Shown one piece after another: positions 30,157-38,763 of a stretch of DNA of 64,000 nt. This stretch comes from Mesoflavibacter profundi (lineage in GTDB: Bacteria > Bacteroidota > Bacteroidia > Flavobacteriales > Flavobacteriaceae), in NCBI RefSeq assembly GCF_014764305.1, contig NZ_CP061703.1, positions 1,952,800 through 2,016,799 of the forward strand. The letters run 5' to 3'. A model generated the notes under the pieces. That model ran no database searches. It was not told the DNA's origin and was given only the letters and a program-made list of their open reading frames with translations. The first letter of the stretch is position 1. Each line of letters starts with the position of its first letter. The translations under genes were made by a program, and so were the position numbers.

Positions 30157-30672
30157 CTATATACCTTCTATGTCTTTTCGTAACTTTTTAAGTGCGCTAT
30201 AAATACGTTTTTCTACAGCTTTTGTACTTATATCTAATATAGCAGCAATTTCTTTAAAGCGTTTTCCTTCGGTTCTATTCATTAAAAACGCAACGCGTTC
30301 TGCTTCTGTAAGGTTTGCTATTGCGGTTTCTAGTTTTACTTTATATTGTTCTTCTTGCATCAAAAATTCTGGACTCTCGTTACTATAAGATTTTGGAGTT
30401 ATCGTTTTATGTTTTAAAACTACTTTTTGATGTGCAACTTCATTTAGCATTAAATTGTTAGCAATAGTATAAACATAACTTTTTGCTTTTTCTGGAGTGA
30501 CTTTTTTACAATTTTCCCAAAGCTTAATAAATGCATCTTGAACTTTGTCTTGCGGATTTAATCGTTCTCCATACTTATAGTATAAATAATCGTGTAAGGA
30601 TTTAGAATGCTTATTAAAAAACGATTTAAATAAACTTTGTTGGCAAAAATCTTTATGTAATTGTTTAGACAT
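30157..30672 (-). CDS. ECF RNA polymerase sigma factor (FecI-like)
   Basis: 171 residues. Region 2 spans about 12-80, including KVQDAFIKLWENC and an AKSYVYTIANNLMLN helix. Region 4 spans about 115-168, with LTEAERVAFLMNRTEGKRFK and a DNA-binding helix-turn-helix EIAAILDISTKAVEKRIYSA. It belongs to the Bacteroidota FecI-like group that pairs with the adjacent fecR. Divergent from the modular lipoprotein gene, with 148 bp between the two start codons. A 72-bp gap separates it from fecR, so fecR may have both read-through and its own promoter. Confidence 0.93.
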   Translation of the reverse strand: MSKQLHKDFCQQSLFKSFFNKHSKSLHDYLYYKYGERLNPQDKVQDAFIKLWENCKKVTPEKAKSYVYTIANNLMLNEVAHQKVVLKHKTITPKSYSNESPEFLMQEEQYKVKLETAIANLTEAERVAFLMNRTEGKRFKEIAAILDISTKAVEKRIYSALKKLRKDIEGI

Positions 30673-30727
30673 TAAATGTGTAATTGTTAGCGACTACAAA
30701 GTAGAATTAATTTTTTTACAAAGTCAA

Positions 30728-30759
30728 GGTAGGAATTTTTTAGTTTAAACTGTTTTATA
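30728..30759 (+). promoter_or_regulatory. Candidate ECF-sigma promoter facing the modular lipoprotein operon
   Basis: GGTAGGA (30728-30734), 16-nt spacer, TGTTTTATA (30751-30759). This is an exact copy, in both boxes and in spacing, of the element before fecR on the other strand. It predicts a leader of about 55 nt before the ATG at 30821 and suggests both lipoprotein genes belong to the regulon of the adjacent sigma factor. Confidence 0.75.
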
Positions 30760-30820
30760 TTTAAAAGTGGGAAAATCTTGCTTTTTGAAAAAGAAATTTC
30801 AACAATAAAAAACAACAATT

Positions 30821-33217
30821 ATGAAAAAAACCAACTTATCCTTTAATTTAAAAAGTGTCTGGTTATGTGCTTTTTTTATGCTGGCGATGTTATTCTCTTG
30901 TCAGCAAGAAGAAACCGAAATTATTAATCCTTCCAACGATGATGTTATTGAAGGAGATTCAGCAACAGCAAATTTAATGGCAAGAACAGCATCTAATGAT
31001 GGATCTATAGACAATATTGTAGATTATGCCAATTGCTTGGAAGTTAATTTGCCTGTTACTGTTACAGCAAATGGTGTAACAATAACCATTCAAAGCGTTA
31101 CAGATTATAGTCAATTAGAAGCCATTTTAGACGCGTTAACAACAGATGATGATCAAGTAGAAATCTCGTTTCCTATAACGGTTACTTTAAACGATTATTC
31201 TCAAATTACAATTACAAGTCAGCAACAATTAGACGCGTTAATTGCAGATTGTAATGGCGAAAACGAAACGGATGATGATATAGAGTGTATAGACTTTGTT
31301 TATCCAATTTCATTTTCTATTTATAATACAGATTTTCAAGTTATAGATACAGTTACGGTAAATTCTGATCAAGAATTATATTCATTTTTAGACACATTAA
31401 ATGGTCCTGTAATTGCTAGTTTAAATTTCCCTGTGTCTTTAGAAGCTGCTAATGGCGACATAGTTGTAGTAAATAGTAATGCAGAGTTAACCACAGCAAT
31501 AGAAAATGCAGATGGAACTTGTGACGAAGATGATGACTACGATTGGAATGACGACGATTGTACAGAAGAGTTTATAGAATTAGCTTTAAAAGAATGTGTT
31601 TGGGAAATCTCGCAATACAACAATACAAACACTTTTAACGATTATTATATAGATTTTGATAGTAGCTATAATTTTACAGCTTACGATGCTTCAGGAAATG
31701 CTGTACATGATGGTAGTTGGTCTGTAGCACAAAGCAGTGCTAATTTTGTGCTAACCTTTACCACAGACTGGAGTGATATTTCTGGAGATTGGATTATTGT
31801 AGACTGCGAGCATGATTATGAGTTTGATTTAATCCATACTTCTAACAACATAAATATGCAAATAGAGCAAGAATGTAATACAAGCAATAATGATTTTGAT
31901 TGTTTTGAAAGTTTTGATGCTCAAATTGTAAAGTGTGATGATAATTTAGATGGATTTGAAGTCTTTGATCTTACAGTTGCTTTTAATAATTGTGTTGATC
32001 CAGCAACGTATAATTTAACTTACTACGAAACTATTGTAGATGCCGAAAATGGAACAAACGCTATCGCAAATCCGCAAGCATTTACAAATACAACATCGCC
32101 TCAAACCATATATGTTAGAGTTGAATTATTAACTAACGGAAATTATGAAATCTTCGAAATAGAATTAATACTAGAAGATTGTAGTGTAAACTGCTCGACA
32201 CAAGATGTAGAAGCTTATTTACAAGAATGTAAATGGAATGTTACAAGTTTAAATGGAGATGATAATTTAGTGCATTATGATTTAATTTTCCAATCAGGAA
32301 ATGCATTAACAATTATTAATACACAAGACAACAACAGTTACACAGGTAATTGGGAAGTAACAGAAGTTGCAGGAGATGCAGTATTAGAATTTTACAACGT
32401 AGCAGGTCCAAATATTCAAGCAATAAATGATTACTGGAAAGTTACAAATTGTGACACTAATTATTTAGAATTTATAAACGGAACAAGCCAAACCATGGTT
32501 TTAGAACAACAAAATTGTTATACCGAAACTCAATTATTTGATGCTATCACATCATGCGATTGGACTGTTTACAGCTTTATATCAAATGGGACAGATCAAA
32601 CAGATAATTACGCTTCACATACATATACTTTTCATGAAAACGAATTTGTATATGCAACAGATGGAGCAGCAGTAAATTACGGTAGTCTATCTGCAGACGC
32701 AACAGGGTCACAAGAATTAATAGTGCTATTTGCGATGTATGGATCGTCTTCAGGATTAGGTAATTATTATTCTGTTGATTTAATTTCAGACGACTATATA
32801 ATTTTCTCAGATTCTAATTCAAATACAACATTAAAATTTGAAAAAGTTTGTACAAACACATCAGATAACGATGTAGAAGAAATCCAAAATTGGTTATACA
32901 ACGGAGATTGGCAAATCACATACTCTACAATGGATAATGTAGATAATACTTCAGATTACGCTGGAATAGAATTTGATTTTTCTACCGAAGCTAATATCAT
33001 AGCAAATGATAATGGTACAATCACAAACTTACAAGGTGATGTGGTAAGAGACAGTAACGGAACTTTAAGATTTGTAATCAATTACTTAGGTCAATTCCCA
33101 TACTGGCAATTGGATGACGATTGGTATATTACAGAAGTAGACGCTAATCGTATGGAATTACATCATGTTAATGACGATAATAACAATCAATATGTGTTAG
33201 TTTTTGAAAAACAATAA
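30821..33217 (+). CDS. Large surface lipoprotein with repeated lipocalin-like modules
   Basis: 798 residues, Asp/Asn/Thr-rich. Lipoprotein signal with lipobox Cys27 (MLFSC-QQEE); the Gln/Glu residues after Cys resemble the Bacteroidota surface-export signal. Repeats by eye: two paired small beta units at 72-144 and 156-234 (pattern FPVTV...I.V.S...L), then lipocalin-like modules at about 250-352, 459-566, 567-677 and 684-798 (pattern W.(V/I)..., G.W.V, W.I.....LE, ending in LxFEK). A different module at 361-454 (YYETIVDAENGT...IANPQAF...QTIYVRVE) is shared with the adhesin at the right end of the window. The acidic patch CDEDDDYDWNDDDC (234-247) could bind Ca2+. Likely exposed at the surface as partner of the divergent TonB system; function unknown. 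Confidence 0.8.
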   Translation: MKKTNLSFNLKSVWLCAFFMLAMLFSCQQEETEIINPSNDDVIEGDSATANLMARTASNDGSIDNIVDYANCLEVNLPVTVTANGVTITIQSVTDYSQLEAILDALTTDDDQVEISFPITVTLNDYSQITITSQQQLDALIADCNGENETDDDIECIDFVYPISFSIYNTDFQVIDTVTVNSDQELYSFLDTLNGPVIASLNFPVSLEAANGDIVVVNSNAELTTAIENADGTCDEDDDYDWNDDDCTEEFIELALKECVWEISQYNNTNTFNDYYIDFDSSYNFTAYDASGNAVHDGSWSVAQSSANFVLTFTTDWSDISGDWIIVDCEHDYEFDLIHTSNNINMQIEQECNTSNNDFDCFESFDAQIVKCDDNLDGFEVFDLTVAFNNCVDPATYNLTYYETIVDAENGTNAIANPQAFTNTTSPQTIYVRVELLTNGNYEIFEIELILEDCSVNCSTQDVEAYLQECKWNVTSLNGDDNLVHYDLIFQSGNALTIINTQDNNSYTGNWEVTEVAGDAVLEFYNVAGPNIQAINDYWKVTNCDTNYLEFINGTSQTMVLEQQNCYTETQLFDAITSCDWTVYSFISNGTDQTDNYASHTYTFHENEFVYATDGAAVNYGSLSADATGSQELIVLFAMYGSSSGLGNYYSVDLISDDYIIFSDSNSNTTLKFEKVCTNTSDNDVEEIQNWLYNGDWQITYSTMDNVDNTSDYAGIEFDFSTEANIIANDNGTITNLQGDVVRDSNGTLRFVINYLGQFPYWQLDDDWYITEVDANRMELHHVNDDNNNQYVLVFEKQ

Positions 33218-33256
33218 TTAAATTTATACACGTTAATTAATCTAAATCCTTTCATT

Positions 33257-33727
33257 ATGAAAACAGAAATTAAAACTTCGTTATTATTAATGTTGTCAAT
33301 GTCATTAATGTCATCAATGTGTTCAGACGATGACGATAATCAGCAAACTAATAATTCGCAGACCATACAACAAATTACTACTCAAGTCCAAAGTAGTAAT
33401 TGGGAAGTGACCTACTTTTTTGATACAGATCAAGAAGAAACAGAGAATTTTAATGGATTTACGTTTTCTTTTGAAACAAATAATCAACTAACTGCTGCCA
33501 ACGGATCAAATACTTACATAGGAAGTTGGTCTGTTACAGATAGTAATAGCTCAGATGATTCTCCAGAAGATGTAGACTTTAATATAAATTTTACAAGTCC
33601 ACCAAATTTTGAAGAATTATCAGACGATTGGGATATAATTTCTCATTCTTCAACAAAAATCGAGCTCATAGATATAAGTGGAGGAAATGGAGGAACAGAT
33701 TATTTAACTTTTGAAAAACTTCAATAA
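33257..33727 (+). CDS. Small lipoprotein with one lipocalin-like module
   Basis: 156 residues. Lipoprotein signal ending SLMSSMC-SDDDD: Cys22 followed by Ser and a run of Asp, a textbook surface-lipoprotein export signal for Bacteroidota. The rest (about 35-156) is a single module homologous to those in the preceding 798-residue protein: NWEVTYF, FNGFTFSFE, GSWSV, LSDDWDI, IELIDI, DYLTFEKL. 39 bp after that gene and ended by a strong terminator, so the pair forms one operon. It may be a short partner or a spin-off copy of one module. Confidence 0.82.
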   Translation: MKTEIKTSLLLMLSMSLMSSMCSDDDDNQQTNNSQTIQQITTQVQSSNWEVTYFFDTDQEETENFNGFTFSFETNNQLTAANGSNTYIGSWSVTDSNSSDDSPEDVDFNINFTSPPNFEELSDDWDIISHSSTKIELIDISGGNGGTDYLTFEKLQ

Positions 33728-33734
33728 ATACAAC

Positions 33735-33768
33735 AAAAAGGCTTATCAGATTTGATAAGCCTTTTTTT
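33735..33768 (+). terminator. Terminator of the lipoprotein operon
   Basis: Stem AAAAAGGCTTATCA with TGATAAGCCTTTTT (about 33735-33748 and 33753-33766), 4-nt loop and T-run. Confidence 0.92.
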
Positions 33769-33814
33769 ATTCAATTAAATAGTAATTAGACTTTATAAAT
33801 ACACATCAAATTCC

Positions 33815-33822
33815 TATTTTTG
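33815..33822 (+). promoter_or_regulatory. ffh promoter (-7 element)
   Basis: TATTTTTG matches TAnnTTTG; no clear TTG at -33. Transcription near 33827 would leave about 20 nt before the ATG at 33847 and rule out the in-frame TTG codon at 33820 as the start. Confidence 0.6.
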
Positions 33823-33846
33823 TGCTTCTTAAAAATCAAAAAAATT

Positions 33847-35175
33847 ATGTTTAATAATTTAAGTGAAAAGTTAGATAAAGCCTTACACGTATTAAAAGGT
33901 CATGGTAGCATTACAGAAGTAAACGTTGCCGAAACCCTAAAAGAAGTAAGACGTGCGCTTTTAGATGCCGATGTTAACTACAAAATTGCAAAAGAATTTA
34001 CCAACAACGTAAAAGAAAAAGCACTTGGTCAAGACGTATTAACAACGTTACAACCAGGACAGTTAATGGTAAAAATTGTTAAAGATGAATTAACAGAACT
34101 TATGGGCGGAGACGCAACAGGAATTAATCTTTCTGGAGCTCCAACTGTAATTTTAATGTCTGGTTTACAAGGATCTGGTAAAACCACTTTTTCGGGTAAA
34201 TTAGCCAATTACTTAAAGAAGAAAAAAACAAAAAAACCTTTATTAGTAGCTTGTGATGTATATCGTCCAGCAGCGGTAGATCAGTTACACGTAGTAGGAG
34301 ATCAAATAAAGGTAGATGTATATAGCGATAAAGGTAATACAGATCCTGTAGCAATTGCTCAAGCAGGTATAGCGCATGCAAAAGCAAATGGTCACAATGT
34401 AGTTATTATAGATACTGCTGGTCGTTTAGCTGTAGATGAAGCTATGATGACCGAGATCTCTAACATCCATAAAGCAATTCAACCACAAGAAACACTTTTT
34501 GTTGTAGACTCAATGACAGGTCAAGATGCTGTAAATACAGCAAAAGCCTTCAACGATGTCTTAAATTTTGATGGTGTAATCTTAACCAAATTAGATGGTG
34601 ATACACGTGGTGGAGCTGCAATTTCTATTAAATCTGTAGTAAACAAACCAATTAAGTTTATTGGTACAGGTGAAAAAATGGAAGCAATAGATGTTTTCTA
34701 TCCTTCACGTATGGCAGATCGTATCCTTGGTATGGGAGACGTTGTATCTTTAGTAGAAAGAGCGCAAGAGCAGTTTGACGAGCAAGAAGCTAGAAAATTA
34801 CAGAAGAAAATCGCTAAAAACCAATTTGGTTTTGACGACTTCTTAAAGCAAATCCAGCAAATCAAAAAGATGGGTAACATGAAAGACCTTATCGGGATGA
34901 TACCAGGAGCTGGAAAAATGATGAAAAATATAGACATAGATGACGATGCTTTTAAAGGTATAGAAGCAATTATACACTCTATGACACCAAAAGAACGCGC
35001 CAATCCTTCTATAATAAACGCAAGTAGAAAAAAACGTATCGGAAAAGGTTCTGGTACATCTGTTCAAGAGGTTAACCAATTATTAAAACAGTTTGACCAA
35101 ATGAGCAAAATGATGAAAATGATGCAAGGTGGCGGCGGAAAACGTATGATGCAAGCAATGAAAAACATGAGGTAA
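33847..35175 (+). CDS. ffh: Signal recognition particle GTPase Ffh
   Basis: 442 residues from the ATG at 33847. Binds signal anchors of nascent membrane proteins and delivers them to FtsY. N domain (1-90), G domain with GLQGSGKTTFSGKLANYLKK, DVYRPAAVDQL, DTAGRL and TKLDGDTRGGAA, then the methionine-rich M domain (about 300-442: QIKKMGNMKDLIGMIPG, NPSIINASRKKRIGKGSG, and a Met-rich tail). The SRP RNA gene is not in the window. The stop codon lies in the loop of its terminator. Confidence 0.98.
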   Translation: MFNNLSEKLDKALHVLKGHGSITEVNVAETLKEVRRALLDADVNYKIAKEFTNNVKEKALGQDVLTTLQPGQLMVKIVKDELTELMGGDATGINLSGAPTVILMSGLQGSGKTTFSGKLANYLKKKKTKKPLLVACDVYRPAAVDQLHVVGDQIKVDVYSDKGNTDPVAIAQAGIAHAKANGHNVVIIDTAGRLAVDEAMMTEISNIHKAIQPQETLFVVDSMTGQDAVNTAKAFNDVLNFDGVILTKLDGDTRGGAAISIKSVVNKPIKFIGTGEKMEAIDVFYPSRMADRILGMGDVVSLVERAQEQFDEQEARKLQKKIAKNQFGFDDFLKQIQQIKKMGNMKDLIGMIPGAGKMMKNIDIDDDAFKGIEAIIHSMTPKERANPSIINASRKKRIGKGSGTSVQEVNQLLKQFDQMSKMMKMMQGGGGKRMMQAMKNMR

Positions 35176-35188
35176 CTCATGTTTTTTT
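35161..35188 (+). terminator. Terminator overlapping the ffh stop codon
   Basis: Stem AAAAACATGAG / CTCATGTTTTT (35161-35171 and 35176-35186) with loop GTAA, which contains the ffh TAA stop at 35173-35175. The last five codons of ffh form the left arm. Confidence 0.88.
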
Positions 35189-35249
35189 ATTTTCAATATA
35201 AAACAACAAGTTTAGTTTAATTACCAATCTTAAATAACAACAACACAAC

Positions 35250-36137
35250 ATGACAATTCTTGACGGAAAAAAGGTAAGTAACGACATTAAAAATGAAATT
35301 AAAGCTGAAGTCGATAAGATGAAGGCTAATGGCGAAAAAGTGCCACATCTTGCAGCAGTTATTGTAGGTAACGATGGAGCAAGTTTAACTTACGTAGGTA
35401 GTAAAGTAAGAGCTTGCGAGCGTGTAGGATTTGAATCTACAATGGTACGTATGTCTAATACAACTAGCGAAATAGAATTATTAGATAAAATAGAAGAGTT
35501 AAATGAAAATGATGATATAGATGGTTTTATCATTCAATTACCATTACCACCGCAAATAGATACTCAAAAGGTTTTGATGGCTGTTCATCCAGATAAAGAC
35601 GTAGATGGATTTCATCCAATGAATTTTGGTAAAATGGCATTAGATATGTCAACTTTTATTCCTGCAACTCCTTTCGGGATTTTAGAACTATTAGATCGTT
35701 ACCAAGTAGATACTAAAGGAAAGCATACAGTGGTTATTGGTAGATCACATATTGTTGGAAGACCGATGAGTATTTTAATGGGACGTAAAGGGTTTCCTGG
35801 TAACTCAACCGTTACTTTAACACACAGTCATACTAAAAACATTACTCAAATAACAAGTCAAGCAGATATTATTATTTCTGCATTAGGTGTGCCAAATTTT
35901 TTAAAAGCCGAAATGGTTAAAGACGATGCAGTAATTATTGATGTAGGTATTACTCGTGTTCCTGATGAAAACGCTGCTAAAGGTTATGTGATCACAGGAG
36001 ATGTAGATTATGAAAATGTAAGTAAAAAGGCGAGTTACATTACTCCTGTACCTGGTGGAGTAGGACCAATGACAATCGCAATGTTACTTAAAAACACGCT
36101 ATTAGCTAGAGAAAGACATAGAAAATCTAACAAATAA
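35250..36137 (+). CDS. folD: Bifunctional methylene-THF dehydrogenase/cyclohydrolase FolD
   Basis: 295 residues. Interconverts 5,10-methylene-THF and 10-formyl-THF for purine and formyl-Met synthesis; cytoplasmic dimer. The catalytic region has YVGSKVRACERVGFES (Tyr-xxx-Lys pair), GFIIQLPLPPQID, the NADP-binding VVIGRSHIVGRPMSILM and the C-terminal signature PVPGGVGPMTIAMLLKNTL. Stands alone between two terminators. Confidence 0.98.
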   Translation: MTILDGKKVSNDIKNEIKAEVDKMKANGEKVPHLAAVIVGNDGASLTYVGSKVRACERVGFESTMVRMSNTTSEIELLDKIEELNENDDIDGFIIQLPLPPQIDTQKVLMAVHPDKDVDGFHPMNFGKMALDMSTFIPATPFGILELLDRYQVDTKGKHTVVIGRSHIVGRPMSILMGRKGFPGNSTVTLTHSHTKNITQITSQADIIISALGVPNFLKAEMVKDDAVIIDVGITRVPDENAAKGYVITGDVDYENVSKKASYITPVPGGVGPMTIAMLLKNTLLARERHRKSNK

Positions 36138-36160
36138 TTAAATTATTATTTTATATTTTT

Positions 36161-36186
36161 AAACCTGATTAACTTCAGGTTTTTTT
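36161..36186 (+). terminator. Terminator after folD
   Basis: 8-bp stem AAACCTGA / TCAGGTTT (36161-36168 and 36175-36182) with a 6-nt loop and T-run. The next start codon follows immediately at 36187. Confidence 0.8.
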
Positions 36187-36891
36187 ATGCCCTTAACTCA
36201 ACGTGTCTTATTTGGAAGTTTAGAACACTTGCTGCCAATTATTTTAGCTATTGGTATTGGTTTTTTAGTAATTTTTTACAGTAAAAAGCAAACATTAAAA
36301 ACACAATATTTAATATTTAATTTATTAGGTGTTTTGGTATCAGGAATTATGGTACTTTTTCATCTTTATCAAATAGGATTTACTACTTATAGTTTACAAA
36401 CAGACTTACCTTTATTTTTATGTAGTTTTATGGGTTTGTTTATTGTTGTATTTACGGTTAGTAAAAGTTATTTGCTTTTTGAAATATTGTTGTTTTGGAT
36501 AATTCTAGGAACCATTCAAGGTGTGATTACTCCAGACATTGCTATTGGATTTCCTTCGTTTGATTACTTTAGATATTGGATTGTTCATTTAGGTTTAATT
36601 TTAATTATACTTTATGCAATAAGTGTCTTAAAATTTAAACCAACTTTAAAAAGTGTTGTAAAGTCTTTTTTAGTTTTGCAAGTCTATGCTTTAATCTTAA
36701 TGGCGATTAATTATCTGTTAAATTCTAATTATTCGTATTTAAATAAAAAGCCAATCTCAGCTTCAGTATTAGACTACTTAGGAGATTGGCCTTATTATAT
36801 AATAAAGGTTGAGGTAATGTTAATACCTGCTTTTTTAATAGTGTATTTACCATTTTATTTGTTTGGTAAACAATCTGTTAAGACTCGATAG
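36187..36891 (+). CDS. YwaF/TIGR02206-family integral membrane protein
   Basis: 234 residues with six or seven hydrophobic segments (about 15-32, 44-64, 74-93, 97-115, 132-150, 162-180, 210-228). The segment QTDLPLFLCSFMG and the overall size resemble the YwaF family of uncharacterised inner-membrane proteins. It starts at the tip of the folD terminator and its last 14 bp overlap the convergent gene on the other strand. Function unknown. Confidence 0.75.
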   Translation: MPLTQRVLFGSLEHLLPIILAIGIGFLVIFYSKKQTLKTQYLIFNLLGVLVSGIMVLFHLYQIGFTTYSLQTDLPLFLCSFMGLFIVVFTVSKSYLLFEILLFWIILGTIQGVITPDIAIGFPSFDYFRYWIVHLGLILIILYAISVLKFKPTLKSVVKSFLVLQVYALILMAINYLLNSNYSYLNKKPISASVLDYLGDWPYYIIKVEVMLIPAFLIVYLPFYLFGKQSVKTR

Positions 36892-37066
36892 GTTTATCTT
36901 TTCTGTATTTAAGCATAGAAACACCAGATAAGAAAAAAATTCCACCCAAAATAGTTAAAGCCCAAGGACTTAACGCAACTAGGTTGTTGCCAAAAATACC
37001 TAAGATACCTAATATTAATGCTATCATTCCGCCAATGGTTAATACCAATGCTAATATTCTAATCAT
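36878..37066 (-). CDS. Small two-helix membrane protein
   Basis: 62 residues: two hydrophobic helices (about 4-24 and 34-52) joined by NNLVALSPW, and a positively charged tail (KYRKDKPIES), which predicts both ends in the cytoplasm. Convergent with and overlapping the YwaF-like gene by 14 bp. The coding signal is credible because of the clean hydrophobic pattern, but I do not recognise a named family. Confidence 0.6.
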   Translation of the reverse strand: MIRILALVLTIGGMIALILGILGIFGNNLVALSPWALTILGGIFFLSGVSMLKYRKDKPIES

Positions 37067-37157
37067 AATTCAAATTTTTTTGGTTGAATTATAAAGATAG
37101 CTATTATTTGTACGGATTAGACTTAATGATATGTTAATCAATAGGTTTAAGGTAGTG

Positions 37158-37919
37158 TTATTTTTTTCGTCTATTAGTAGTTTGTGCTTTAAATGTCTTG
37201 GTAGAATCTTCTAAAAGTGCATTTAAAGTCTTGATTTCTTCTTTAGTAAATTCACGATAAGATCCAACTGGAACATCTAATTTTATATTCATAATTCTAA
37301 CACGTTTTAGGGTTTGTACTTCGTAACCTAAATACGTACACATACGTCTAATTTGACGATTTAATCCTTGCGTAAGTATAATGTTAAACGTGTGACTATC
37401 CAGTTTTTTTACTTTACACTTTTTTGTGGTTTTACCTAGTTCTTCTAAATATATTCCGTTAGACATTCGGTTAATAAATGTTTGCGATATAGGTTTGTCT
37501 ACGGTTACGACATATTCTTTTTCGTGATTATTACTAGCGCGAAGTATTTTATTGACGATGTCACCGTCGTCTGTTAAAAAGATTAATCCTTCACTTGGTT
37601 TGTCCAAACGTCCGATAGGGAAAATTCGTTTTGGATAATTAATAAAATCTATAATATTGTCTTTTTCAACTCTTGTATCTGTTGTGCAAACTATACCAAC
37701 AGGTTTGTTAAACGCTAAATAGACAAATTGGTTTTTATTGTTTTTTACAATTTCACCATCTACAGCTACAACATCTTTTTCGCCAACTTTTGTGCCCATT
37801 TCTGGAACAATACCATTAATGGTTACACGACCAGCATCTATTAATTTATCGGCTTCGCGACGTGAGCAATATCCAGCTTCACTTAGATATTTGTTAAGTC
37901 TTGTTAGTTGTTCTTCCAA
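37158..37919 (-). CDS. rluF: 23S rRNA pseudouridine synthase, RluF-like
   Basis: 253 residues. RsuA/RluB/RluF-type enzyme that isomerises a uridine in 23S rRNA. An N-terminal S4 RNA-binding domain (RLNKYLSEAGYCSRREADKL, about 7-26) precedes the catalytic domain with PIGRLDKPSEGLIFLTDDG, nucleophile Asp106, and the C-terminal GLNRQIRRMCTYLGYEV. The stretch DIVNKILRASNNHEKEY is closest to RluF as I know it. The start is TTG at 37917-37919; no ATG is available before the conserved S4 domain. It starts 2 bp before the end of the upstream gene, so it is probably translated from the same message. Confidence 0.85.
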   Translation of the reverse strand: MEEQLTRLNKYLSEAGYCSRREADKLIDAGRVTINGIVPEMGTKVGEKDVVAVDGEIVKNNKNQFVYLAFNKPVGIVCTTDTRVEKDNIIDFINYPKRIFPIGRLDKPSEGLIFLTDDGDIVNKILRASNNHEKEYVVTVDKPISQTFINRMSNGIYLEELGKTTKKCKVKKLDSHTFNIILTQGLNRQIRRMCTYLGYEVQTLKRVRIMNIKLDVPVGSYREFTKEEIKTLNALLEDSTKTFKAQTTNRRKK

Positions 37920-37921
37920 AG

Positions 37922-38761
37922 TTAATTGTTTATAAAGTTTACAATTAGATCGTCTATGCTTTCGTCTTTTAAGCTATGACCTAAACCTTCTGTAGTTTTT
38001 AAAGTAGAATTTTTATAATGTTTTGCTATTAATTCAGCTTCATTATAATCTATAATTTTATCAGATTTATCGTGAATAATCAAACCTTCAGCTTCTATTG
38101 TTTTTGAAAAGTTAGCTGAAGAAAAAAATGCAGGTTCGTTATCATATTTGTCTACAACTAATTGGTTTAATCCTTTTTCAATTTTACGATTATAATTTAG
38201 CAAATTAACGTAGTTTTTGAAAATTTTTGTAAACTCTGATGGCGCGCCAAGTAACACCAATTTTTCTATACTATTTAATTGATATTTATACTGAAAAAAT
38301 ACAGTAGCCATACCACCAACCGAATGACCAATAACGATATTTGGTTTGTAGTGATTTGCAACAATATTTATAAACTCTGAATACAAAATAGCATTAAATT
38401 TATTACCGCTAGATTGTCCATGTGCAGGAGCATCTAAAGCAACAATATTATAATCTTCTTCTTTTAATTTATTTATTAAAGATTTCCAACGATAGGTATT
38501 ACTTTCCCAACCGTGAGCTAATAAAACTGTTTGTTTATTACCTTTCCAGTTGTAAGTATGTATGTTGTAGTCTTCGTAGTTTAAGGTAAGCTGTTCTGCA
38601 TTTTCTAAAAAGCTTTTTTGCCAATGGTTTAACCTACCTTTTCTTGGCGTAGCAAAAATATCTAATGCTTTTGTACTTGCATATTTTGGCGCAATATGAC
38701 TAATAGTGTTTAGCGATGTGCCAATAATTTTTGGTAAAGCTTTTTGAATTATTTTTTTCAT
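37922..38761 (-). CDS. Alpha/beta-hydrolase fold protein
   Basis: 279 residues from the ATG at 38761-38759; longer in-frame versions run back into the cupin gene. Oxyanion region LLAHGWESNTYRW (80-92), nucleophile elbow GHSVGG with Ser147, an acid near Asp231/Asp234 and His262 in GLGHS complete a plausible triad. Serine esterase or lipase-like, no signal peptide, substrate unknown. It is 2 bp after the cupin gene and 2 bp before rluF in a tight minus-strand run. Confidence 0.85.
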   Translation of the reverse strand: MKKIIQKALPKIIGTSLNTISHIAPKYASTKALDIFATPRKGRLNHWQKSFLENAEQLTLNYEDYNIHTYNWKGNKQTVLLAHGWESNTYRWKSLINKLKEEDYNIVALDAPAHGQSSGNKFNAILYSEFINIVANHYKPNIVIGHSVGGMATVFFQYKYQLNSIEKLVLLGAPSEFTKIFKNYVNLLNYNRKIEKGLNQLVVDKYDNEPAFFSSANFSKTIEAEGLIIHDKSDKIIDYNEAELIAKHYKNSTLKTTEGLGHSLKDESIDDLIVNFINN

Positions 38762-38763
38762 TA

